A stretch of 29,454 nt of DNA from an uncultured Dialister sp. GTDB lineage: Bacteria > Bacillota > Negativicutes > Veillonellales > Dialisteraceae. The notes beneath the pieces are model-generated. The model was not told the origin of the DNA, made no database searches, and worked only from the letters and a program-made list of their open reading frames with translations. How positions within the stretch are numbered: the stretch's first letter is position 1; the number at the start of each line of letters is the position of its first letter. Shown here piece by piece: positions 14,942 through 21,141 of the stretch. Location: NCBI GenBank assembly GCA_900545785.1, contig URAA01000006.1, forward strand, positions 1 to 29,454, read 5' to 3'. The position numbers and the translations under genes are program-made.

Positions 14942-16161
14942 GAAAACAACCCTCCCGCAGCAGAGATTACATAAAACAAAAATCCTAAAACAGCACCGCA
15001 AAGTGAACCGTTGATCCGGATCATTTGTACATCCGAATCAACCCCTTTTTGAGAAAGCTCCGCCATTTCACGGCCGTCATACGCCGACATGATACGGACA
15101 ACGGACTCTTTTATTTTTTCATGAACCCACGGAATATAAGGAATGCAGTTTTTCAGAAGAAATGCATCAAACTGTGCTTTTTTCAGCGGACCCGACAATT
15201 GTTCTTCTCCCAGCCGCAATAGAAATTCCGCTATTTTTCCGACGCCCTCTTCTTCATGATCTTTGCAGAACTTTTCGATATGAAGAACCCCTTCTTTTTT
15301 CAGCCATGAGAAAAATGCATTGCCGATGCGGCTGTTCCAGTTTTCTCTGAACTTTTCATCTTCCGTCAGCTTTTGAATAAACCCGTCATAAGCTTCACCC
15401 AATGCTTTGCGGACTTCGCTTTCCGGATCTTTGAGGGTTTCCGCTATCCGTAAAATATTTTCCTGCAATACCCGGACCGCCTGATCTTCCTTATCTTCCA
15501 TAAATTGTTCTAATAAACCGCGAAACCATCCTTTTTCCTTATATCGCGACCATGCTTTCAGGTAGAGTGCCCGCACTTCCGCCAAGGTAAAGCGGTTTTC
15601 TAAAAATCTTTTTACTTCTCCTGCCAAAACAGCAGCCAATATATCCTTATTTTCATAATTTTTCAATGCATGCAGAACAAAAGCAAGCCGGCCCGCCCAA
15701 TCTTCCTTTTGAAAAGCCTTTTCACTCTTGTCGAGAAATATGTTTTCCAGCCATTGCTTATCCACTGCGGAGATGCCTGAACGAATTATGGTTTCCAAAA
15801 TGGTTTTTACGCTTTCCCTGTGATTTCTTATCCACGACAGAATAAGATCGGAGGGAATATTTTCTTTTAAAAGCGTTTCCATTCTTTCCGCGGGAAGGAG
15901 CTCCTCGCCCACCATTTCTTCCGCCATGCCGATGATTTTGTTCCTTCTCTTTGCAATGATGTCCGTACGATAAGAAATCCCCAAAGGTTTCCCGAAAAGC
16001 GAGGACACGGCAAACCAGTCGGCAAATCCTCCGACTGCCGCCGCAAAGGATATATGGAATAATCCGGCGTACCAAATATTCACTTCTTTGAACGGAGCAG
16101 CCAATAAACAGGAAATCACGGCGGCTCCCAAAATTCCGTCAGCAGTCTTTTTTCTGTTCAT
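14938..16161 (-). CDS. DUF445-family membrane protein (407 aa), first of a pair
   Basis: It has the same layout as its neighbour: a membrane segment (GILGAAVISCLLAAPF), the signature GGFADWFAVSSLFGKPLG, a long charged helical middle with PF-type repeats, RINGSLCGAVLGFLFYVISA at the C-terminus, ending at the membrane. Both paralogues share MI/IRINGxxxG before the last segment. They probably form a hetero-oligomer, as the genes overlap by four bases (inference). The start at 16161 has AGAAGG six bases upstream; ATGs at 16167 and further up are less well placed. Confidence 0.9.
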   Translation of the reverse strand: MNRKKTADGILGAAVISCLLAAPFKEVNIWYAGLFHISFAAAVGGFADWFAVSSLFGKPLGISYRTDIIAKRRNKIIGMAEEMVGEELLPAERMETLLKENIPSDLILSWIRNHRESVKTILETIIRSGISAVDKQWLENIFLDKSEKAFQKEDWAGRLAFVLHALKNYENKDILAAVLAGEVKRFLENRFTLAEVRALYLKAWSRYKEKGWFRGLLEQFMEDKEDQAVRVLQENILRIAETLKDPESEVRKALGEAYDGFIQKLTEDEKFRENWNSRIGNAFFSWLKKEGVLHIEKFCKDHEEEGVGKIAEFLLRLGEEQLSGPLKKAQFDAFLLKNCIPYIPWVHEKIKESVVRIMSAYDGREMAELSQKGVDSDVQMIRINGSLCGAVLGFLFYVISAAGGLFS

Positions 16162-16191
16162 ATCCATCCTTCTTTGACTGTTTTTGCTTTC

Positions 16192-16200
16192 ATTATAACA
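16192..16200 (-). promoter_or_regulatory. Extended -10 promoter of the DUF445 operon
   Basis: TGTTATAAT on the minus strand, ~30 bases ahead of the first DUF445 start codon. Confidence 0.6.
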
Positions 16201-16223
16201 TTGCAAAAAAACAGACCCGGACA

Positions 16224-16256
16224 ATAAAAACCACCGGAACTGCACCGATGGTTTTT
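16224..16256 (-). terminator. Terminator of the cyclophilin-like lipoprotein gene
   Basis: AAAAACCA (16226-16233) pairs with TGGTTTTT (16249-16256), extended by CGG/CCG with a one-base bulge. It lies 20 bases after the stop. Confidence 0.75.
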
Positions 16257-16275
16257 CCTCACTTTACATGCATAT

Positions 16276-16773
16276 TTACTGTTTCGTAAACTCGATTTCC
16301 ATATCTCCCGCATTATTAAATATACTCAGATCGCCGGAATCGATATGTCCCAAATGCTGTCGTTCGAATTTTTCCCCGTTTTGCTTATAGAGAATAACGA
16401 AACTGTGACGGGGAGGCCAATAAATAATGTCTCCCACCTGATAATTGTCATCTCTGAGTGTTCCTGCCGGCAGCGCTTCAGGATAGTGGTAACACATTTC
16501 TCTTTCATAAAGATTTTCCATTTTCAGTTTAGTCGGAAGCTTCTCCATGAATGCCCGAGATGTGGGATTATCTTCCAAAGTGGCGGTAAATTCTTGTCCT
16601 CCTGCCATAAATTTGATTTTCATTTCTCCCTCTTTCTTTGCATGTTCAGTCACTGCAGCACTTTGCACCGTTTTTTCACTTTCTTCAGATCCATTATTTC
16701 CGCAAGCCGTCACAGAAATTCCGAGGCAAAGGGCCAATAAAAATCCGACTGCTTTTTTCATTCCGTTTCTCAT
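16276..16773 (-). CDS. Lipoprotein with cyclophilin-like fold domain (165 aa)
   Basis: The signal peptide ends in a lipobox (SVTAC, Cys24), giving a lipid-anchored protein on the periplasmic face of the inner or the outer membrane. After a Ser/Glu/Lys linker, residues ~50-163 match the cyclophilin-like domain found in many Firmicute and Bacteroidetes proteins: GGQEFTATLEDNPTSRAFME, KLPTKLKMENLYEREM, then YQVGDIIYWPPRHSFVILYK and LGHIDSGDLSIF. Prolyl isomerase activity is not implied. AAGGA seven bases upstream supports the ATG at 16773. It looks monocistronic. Confidence 0.85.
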   Translation of the reverse strand: MRNGMKKAVGFLLALCLGISVTACGNNGSEESEKTVQSAAVTEHAKKEGEMKIKFMAGGQEFTATLEDNPTSRAFMEKLPTKLKMENLYEREMCYHYPEALPAGTLRDDNYQVGDIIYWPPRHSFVILYKQNGEKFERQHLGHIDSGDLSIFNNAGDMEIEFTKQ

Positions 16774-16925
16774 AAGATTTTCCTTTCTCTGTTTGTATTC
16801 AAAGGTTTTGTTTCACTTATCATAAAATGAATTTTTTGTGATGTCTAATGCTTGTTTTTTATGTTCTTCCATGCCTGTTTTCATATCATTCGAACATCTC
16901 ACGGTAATTTTATAATCGGATACCC

Positions 16926-16955
16926 TTGTCAAATAAATAAGGTATGTCTTATAAT
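16926..16955 (+). promoter_or_regulatory. Promoter upstream of the 24-residue lipopeptide ORF
   Basis: TTGTCA (16926-16931), 18-base spacer, TATAAT (16950-16955). It is a strong plus-strand promoter with no other gene downstream before the terminator at 17130, which supports the small ORF as its product. Confidence 0.6.
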
Positions 16956-17010
16956 AAAATATATGCTTATTTAAATATTATATTTAATGTCGATTTTTTT
17001 CAGGAGTACT

Positions 17011-17085
17011 ATGAAATACAGAAAACTATTCGTCCCGGGAGTTATTATTCTCCTGTTTCTTGCCGGTTGTTTCTTAAGCAGATGA
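17011..17085 (+). CDS. Tiny lipoprotein/lipopeptide (24 aa)
   Basis: The ORF reads MKYRKLFVPG, then VIILLFLAGCFLSR and stop. It is nothing but a signal peptide with a clear lipobox (FLAGC) and four residues after the Cys, so the processed product would be a five-residue lipopeptide (CFLSR) plus a released hydrophobic signal fragment. AGGAG lies four bases before the ATG, there is a TTGTCA/TATAAT promoter ~60 bases upstream and a terminator ~45 bases downstream, so the transcription unit is complete. It could be a lysis/entericidin-like or pheromone-like peptide, or the stump of a truncated lipoprotein gene. All of these are inferences. Confidence 0.5.
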   Translation: MKYRKLFVPGVIILLFLAGCFLSR

Positions 17086-17129
17086 ATCTGAATCACCGGC
17101 GCTTGCTTTCATAAAATATATTCTCATAA

Positions 17130-17168
17130 AAAAAGAATGTCCCCGAAAAAACAGGGAACATTCTTTTT
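17130..17168. terminator. Bidirectional terminator between the lipopeptide ORF and ompH
   Basis: AAAAAGAATGT (17130-17140) and ACATTCTTTTT (17158-17168) form an 11-bp stem with inner CCC/GGG pairing; A and T runs flank it, so it can serve both convergent units. Confidence 0.8.
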
Positions 17169-17183
17169 AACTTTTTTGATTTT

Positions 17184-17597
17184 TTATCTCATATTAGCCT
17201 GTACATCGGAAGTCAGGTCGATTCCGCCATAGACTACGTTGGCAGCATTGATGACAATATCCACTTTCTTATCTTTTGCTGCTTTTTCGATAGCTGCACG
17301 CAGTTTGGTCTGGATAGGTCTCATGACCTGATTTTCTTTTTCTGCCAGCTGTCGGTTCAGTCTTTCTGCCAAAGCCTGTTTATCTTTATCCGACATATTT
17401 CTTGATTTTTGCTCAAATTCCCTCTGCAATCTTTGCTGTTCCGATGCTACGGTTCTGCCTGCCTGTACAAAAGCGGGGTTGGAGGCAAGAACGGCTTCCA
17501 AATTCACATAGCCGGAAGCGGCATCTGCCTGAACACCTGCACCGATTGCTGCTGCGGATGCCATCATGGCAACCATCATTTTTTTCATCTTTCTCAT
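17184..17597 (-). CDS. OmpH/Skp-family periplasmic chaperone-like protein (137 aa)
   Basis: The signal peptide MRKMKKMMVAMMASAAAIGA ends around ADAAS. The mature part begins with GYVNLEAVLASNPAF, the standard OmpH opening (x-Y-V-D/N-x-x-x-V), followed by a long coiled coil (QQRLQREFEQKSRNMSDKDK, LAERLNRQLAEKENQVMRPI) and the closing VDIVINAANVVYGGIDLTSD. In diderms Skp/OmpH trimers hold unfolded outer-membrane proteins in the periplasm. The presence of this gene supports a diderm cell envelope. SD AAGAGG upstream of ATG 17597. It follows the YbjN-like gene by 35 bases and shares its cobalamin-riboswitch leader. Confidence 0.9.
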   Translation of the reverse strand: MRKMKKMMVAMMASAAAIGAGVQADAASGYVNLEAVLASNPAFVQAGRTVASEQQRLQREFEQKSRNMSDKDKQALAERLNRQLAEKENQVMRPIQTKLRAAIEKAAKDKKVDIVINAANVVYGGIDLTSDVQANMR

Positions 17598-17632
17598 CTT
17601 AGAACCTCTTTTCTAAAACAACTGATATTCCC

Positions 17633-18343
17633 CTATTTCTTCCAAAGTTCTTCCATAATTGTCGGATATACGGCAATCAAATGCCCCTGCATCTGATTGA
17701 GGATGGCAATCACCAAGGCCGGATCAAAATGGTCCAATCCTGCCGGTATGCAGCAAGTAAGAAGAACATTTCCTCCTTCATCTACATTATATTTTAACAT
17801 ACGATACTGATCATTCAATCTGTTTAAATATTCACAAACTTGTGCTTTCTTATCTCCTGCAGCGATAGCCGATGCCACCTGTACCTGAATCATCGTGTAT
17901 ACACTGTCATCCAAAAGAATCATGAACGGAAGATTTTGTCCTGCTACGGGAAGATTGCTGCGAAAAGCCTGCGCATGAACTTCATTTTGAAAATCCTGAA
18001 TGCCGAACCCGCTGATCTTTGCTTCTTCTAAATGTTTTTTGAAAGCCTCTGCCTTTTCAATGCCGACTCTTACTTCTGCCGCAGTTGTTTCTTTTTCTGC
18101 CGTTTTCTTGTCTTCCATTTTTAAATCTCCCTTCTTCCGGTCTTCCCAGAATTCAAATAATAACCGGCGTATGTCTTTGTACTCTTCTCTTTTATAAAAG
18201 TCTTTCCTGTCTTTTTGTGCATGTACTTTGAAGCGGAGCAGCTTGATTTCTTTCAGCAAATTTAAATACAACGCTTTGCTTACCGGTACTACATTTCCCT
18301 TGGCCGCTTCTACACGGCTTATCTCGTCCTTAAGCTTAACCAA
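17633..18343 (-). CDS. YbjN-like protein with N-terminal helical extension (236 aa)
   Basis: Residues ~115-230 (FMILLDDSVYTMIQVQVAS, YLNRLNDQYRMLKYNVDEGG, VLLTCCIPAGLDHFDPALV) resemble the YbjN/type III secretion chaperone-like fold; the assignment is by pattern and moderate. Residues 1-100 are charged and helical, with KKTAEKETTAAEV linking the parts. It starts with TTG at 18343: AAGGAG lies seven bases before it and no ATG fits. A short ORF in the same frame (18445-18356) is separated from it by a single TGA. No signal peptide. It is the first long gene downstream of a cobalamin riboswitch. Confidence 0.7.
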   Translation of the reverse strand: MVKLKDEISRVEAAKGNVVPVSKALYLNLLKEIKLLRFKVHAQKDRKDFYKREEYKDIRRLLFEFWEDRKKGDLKMEDKKTAEKETTAAEVRVGIEKAEAFKKHLEEAKISGFGIQDFQNEVHAQAFRSNLPVAGQNLPFMILLDDSVYTMIQVQVASAIAAGDKKAQVCEYLNRLNDQYRMLKYNVDEGGNVLLTCCIPAGLDHFDPALVIAILNQMQGHLIAVYPTIMEELWKK

Positions 18344-18355
18344 AGATAATCTCCT

Positions 18356-18445
18356 TCACTTCAACCACCGGACATTTACTTTCCGTGCCGGAATTTCGGA
18401 AAATAAAAATCTGCCAGATAAGAGGACAGTACCGGTCTGCACCAA
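18356..18445 (-). CDS. Short ORF (29 aa) in the riboswitch expression platform
   Basis: It reads from TTG (18445) as MVQTGTVLLSGRF, then LFSEIPARKVNVRWLK and TGA. GCAGGA seven bases before the TTG lies in the 3' arm of the riboswitch's last hairpin, so its translation could be switched by B12. The TGA overlaps the AAGGAG of the YbjN-like gene, and both are in the same frame. It may therefore be a coupled leader peptide, or the first exon-like piece of a longer protein broken by a nonsense codon. Confidence 0.4.
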   Translation of the reverse strand: MVQTGTVLLSGRFLFSEIPARKVNVRWLK

Positions 18446-18449
18446 ATGA

Positions 18450-18600
18450 CTATCCTGCTCTTCTCGCAGGCATCAGCAATTGAAAACAGGCGGTATCCGA
18501 CTTGAATCATTACGATTCTTCACGGCTGCATCACAGTTCCGGATTTTCACCGGATTCTCCACAAGAACCAAAGGTTCTGCTTTCCTCTTAAATTGTCCCG
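18450..18600 (-). promoter_or_regulatory. Cobalamin riboswitch
   Basis: On the minus strand the aptamer core is clear: CCGGTGAAAATCCGG (18553-18539), then AACTG, GCAGCCGTGA, and the B12-box variant AGTCGGATACCGCC (18502-18489; consensus AGYCAGGAGACCTGCC). A hairpin CCTGC/GCAGG (18470-18454) follows, fitting the loop that makes the kissing contact. GCAGGA within it acts as a ribosome site, and no terminator is visible, so control is probably translational. The downstream genes (YbjN-like and ompH) are unusual targets. Confidence 0.85.
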
Positions 18601-18629
18601 AATAAGATAAATCATATTCAGATAAATAC

Positions 18630-18658
18630 ATCATATCATATCAAATTTTTATATTCAA
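18630..18658 (-). promoter_or_regulatory. Promoter of the riboswitch transcript
   Basis: TTGAAT (18658-18653), 17-base spacer, TATGAT (18635-18630) on the minus strand, ~25 bases before the aptamer. Confidence 0.65.
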
Positions 18659-18721
18659 TACTAATCATATTTTACTTAAAATTTAAATTATATATTATCT
18701 TTTTTTATTCTATAAAATATT

Positions 18722-20320
18722 TCAAGTCGATTCCATAATTCCTCGGAATCCTTCTTTTTTAAACAGCTCCCTATACCCTTCAATTTGATTTTGAATGAGA
18801 CTGTCGATTGTTTTCATTCCCAACAATTCTACCGGCGCCTTGTCATCGGTCAGTATATGATTTCCTGCCCTGTAAGGAGAAAAACCGATACTTATTTCCT
18901 TCATAAACCTTTTGAGCTCTTCATCTTTTATACTCTCTGTACCGTTTATAAAATCTTTCATCATATTCGGATTGGCGGAAGCAAAAAGTTCCCTGTTCGT
19001 CATACCTTTTACATCGGCAGCCCATACATCGGGAAATACGGAAGCTACGGTATCCGCCAAATATTCGTTGATATTCCCCTTTTCCGAAGATTGCATATTC
19101 ATATTGACTACCATAACGCCTTTCTCCTTCAGATGACTTTTTACCAGACGAAAAAATTCGGCAGAGCTCATTTGAAAAGGAATGGTAATATCCTGATAAG
19201 CATCCACCATGATAACATCATATTTTTTTATATTTCCCGCAAGATAGGCTCTTCCGTCATAGATACTGACGGGAATATCTTCGGGAAGATCAAAATATTT
19301 CCTCGAAATATCAACGATAGAGGGATCGATTTCCACCCCTTCGATTTGAAAATCAGGGAAATAGCGGCTGCATTGAGAAGCATACGTCCCTGCTCCCATT
19401 CCCAAAATGAGCATGGACGGATTTTCGCTTTGCAAACCGCGGCTCATAAGCGGTGCCGCCAGCGCATAATCATAGTACATTCCCGTCAGATCCGTTCCCT
19501 TTGCCTTCACCGACTGAACGCCGAACATCACATTGGTAGAAAAAATCATTTCTTTCGCCGTTTCCTTCACCTGCAGATAGTTATAGACCGATTCTCCCTC
19601 ATATACCAGATTTTTCTCCCAAAAAGCAAAGTTGTTTTTGTTTCCGAAATATCCGAAAAGAACAAAAAATATAAGAGCAAGCAAAACAGGAACTATATGT
19701 TTCCTTTCGGAAATGAAATATAAAATGCCGATGAACAGCAATATTCCCGAAAATATCAAGAAAGACAAAGATGTCCCTGCCGCCGGAATCGTGACAAAAG
19801 TAGGAAGAAAAGTCCCCAGAATCGATCCCACCGTATTAAAAGCGCCCAGTGTTCCCACAATACGTCCCGAATCGTCGAGACTTCTCACGATATATCTTGC
19901 CAGCGAAGGAGTGACCGTTCCCAAAAGAAACAAAGGATAAACGAAAATAATCATACATGCCAAAAAAGATGCCCAAATCAAAAGATGGGTATCCACCGCT
20001 ACGATTAACGCACCCGTAATGGCGATAATGACATATTTCCCAAAGAGAGGAATGGCGGCAATCCAAAGAGAAGCAATAACAATATTGCGATATAAAAAAG
20101 CAGGATCGGGATTTTTATCCGCCCATTTGCCGCCCAAATAATTCCCGAGCGCCATAGCAATCATAATCGTCCCGATAATAATAGTCCATATAATTTGAGA
20201 AGAAGAAAAATAAGGAGCCAGAAGGCGAGCCGCACCGATTTCGACAGCCATCACAGCCATTCCGGAAAAAAACTCCGTCATATATAAATAATAACTGTTG
20301 CCAAGTATATTATTCTTCAT
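18722..20320 (-). CDS. Fused membrane transporter-like / spermidine synthase-like protein (532 aa)
   Basis: The N-terminal ~220 residues hold about six to seven membrane segments (e.g. WTIIIGTIMIAMALGNYLGG, FLIFSGILLFIGILYFI). The C-terminal ~300 residues form a spermidine-synthase-like Rossmann domain with SMLILGMGAGTYASQ (motif I), IEGVEIDPSIVDISRKYF and DVIMVDAYQ. The architecture matches 'fused MFS/spermidine synthase' proteins. The acidic active-site residues typical of true SpeE are only partly evident, so the substrate is unknown. AAAGGAG precedes the ATG. It seems to be a single-gene unit; its 3' end is followed directly by the promoter of the riboswitch operon. Confidence 0.85.
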   Translation of the reverse strand: MKNNILGNSYYLYMTEFFSGMAVMAVEIGAARLLAPYFSSSQIIWTIIIGTIMIAMALGNYLGGKWADKNPDPAFLYRNIVIASLWIAAIPLFGKYVIIAITGALIVAVDTHLLIWASFLACMIIFVYPLFLLGTVTPSLARYIVRSLDDSGRIVGTLGAFNTVGSILGTFLPTFVTIPAAGTSLSFLIFSGILLFIGILYFISERKHIVPVLLALIFFVLFGYFGNKNNFAFWEKNLVYEGESVYNYLQVKETAKEMIFSTNVMFGVQSVKAKGTDLTGMYYDYALAAPLMSRGLQSENPSMLILGMGAGTYASQCSRYFPDFQIEGVEIDPSIVDISRKYFDLPEDIPVSIYDGRAYLAGNIKKYDVIMVDAYQDITIPFQMSSAEFFRLVKSHLKEKGVMVVNMNMQSSEKGNINEYLADTVASVFPDVWAADVKGMTNRELFASANPNMMKDFINGTESIKDEELKRFMKEISIGFSPYRAGNHILTDDKAPVELLGMKTIDSLIQNQIEGYRELFKKEGFRGIMEST

Positions 20321-20362
20321 GAAACTTTCTCCTTTCCTCTTAAATTATACATGGAAGGAGCA

Positions 20363-20390
20363 AAATAAAAAAAGCCTGCGTAAACAGGCT
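20363..20390 (-). terminator. Terminator of the small membrane protein gene
   Basis: AGCCTG/CAGGCT arms (20373-20390) with a six-base loop are followed on the minus strand by seven U. Confidence 0.75.
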
Positions 20391-20396
20391 GCTTAC

Positions 20397-20412
20397 ATTT
20401 CAATCCACGCAC
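20397..20412 (-). other. Half-repeat resembling a type I-C CRISPR repeat 3' end
   Basis: The minus strand reads GTGCGTGGATTGAAAT, the conserved 3' half of many type I-C repeats. The 5' half of a repeat is absent, as are further repeats or cas genes. It may be a relic or coincidence. Confidence 0.25.
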
Positions 20413-20435
20413 CTCTTGTAATACTTAATAAAATA

Positions 20436-20588
20436 TCATTGTGGAACATTAAAATATGACAGCCGGAATGTCCAGAGAAATACGAGAACCATAAAAATGA
20501 CATATGCCAGACAACCGCAAGTGATAATGCGGGCAATCATCTCCCGAATATTATTCCCTGCAAGCCAAGTAGTAAATTTTCCTATCAT
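20436..20588 (-). CDS. Small membrane protein (50 aa)
   Basis: MIGKFTTWLAGNNIREMIAR is an amphipathic start with basic residues. It is followed by a single membrane segment (about 25-42, CLAYVIFMVLVFLWTF) and a short RLSYFNVPQ tail. AAAGGAG lies eight bases upstream of the ATG; an extended -10-like TGGTATAAC is ~80 bases further up, and a terminator follows ~45 bases after the stop, so the unit is complete. The family is not recognised; a transporter- or respiratory-complex-associated microprotein is possible. Confidence 0.6.
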   Translation of the reverse strand: MIGKFTTWLAGNNIREMIARIITCGCLAYVIFMVLVFLWTFRLSYFNVPQ

Positions 20589-20995
20589 CAGCTTAACTCC
20601 TTTCAGACTCTTTGCGAAAGAATCTCAAATTCTGATACATTTCTTTCCGATAAATATCCGTTATACCATATAAATGCAATATTTTCTATTTTGCATCAAT
20701 AATTTCTAACCTCAGTATATCATCCTTTTATCACTGACACTATCTTACTTTCCTGCTGTTAACGGTTTTTAACAAATATCGTATACCCCTCTCCTTTTTT
20801 CCAACCCATCACACTAAACAGATTCACGTATCTTACATTCTTCCAATCATCTCTATTTATTAATTTTTTTCATTTTCTTGTCTATTTTTATTTTATAAAA
20901 TATATTTTTAATAATCACTCATTTAACTGATTTAAAGGAAATATATTCCTAATTTTATAATTTTTATTCTCTTATATATTCCTCTTCTTTTTTGT

Positions 20996-21014
20996 GATAA
21001 TGATAATTTTTATA
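20996..21014 (+). promoter_or_regulatory. Fur box-like operator
   Basis: GATAATGATAATTTTTATA agrees at 16 of 19 positions (my count) with the Fur consensus GATAATGATAATCATTATC. It lies ~145 bases before the TonB receptor gene and ~45 bases upstream of the nearest -10 element. Iron-dependent repression of the heme operon is the likely meaning. Confidence 0.65.
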
Positions 21015-21057
21015 TCGGTTATTCATATTATTAAGTTATATACTTTTAAGTTTTGCA

Positions 21058-21066
21058 TGATATAAT
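21058..21066 (+). promoter_or_regulatory. Extended -10 promoter of the heme operon, with leader hairpin
   Basis: TGATATAAT lies ~75 bases before the start. The remainder of the ~550-base gap (20589-21141) is AT-rich, with no gene seen. The leader carries a GCTTTTCA/TGAAAAGC hairpin (21088-21113) just before the ribosome site; it lacks a T-run, so it is not a terminator. Confidence 0.5.
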
Positions 21067-21141
21067 ATTATTATGTCATAATAAAAAGCTTTTCACTGTT
21101 AAGAATGAAAAGCCGGATCACTTGGAGAGAGGGGTATTTTT

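Noticed and set aside
18450..18600. FMN riboswitch reading of the 18.5-kb leader
   Set aside because: The AGTCGGATACCGCC box and the CCGGTGAAAATCCGG core fit cobalamin aptamers; FMN core sequences are not in the right order.
18785..19723. 312-codon plus-strand ORF opposite the spermidine-synthase-like gene
   Set aside because: Antisense shadow, His/Ile/Arg-rich, no start signal.
21088..21113. Hairpin in the heme operon leader as a terminator or attenuator
   Set aside because: No T-run follows and the ribosome site starts right after; kept only as a leader structure.
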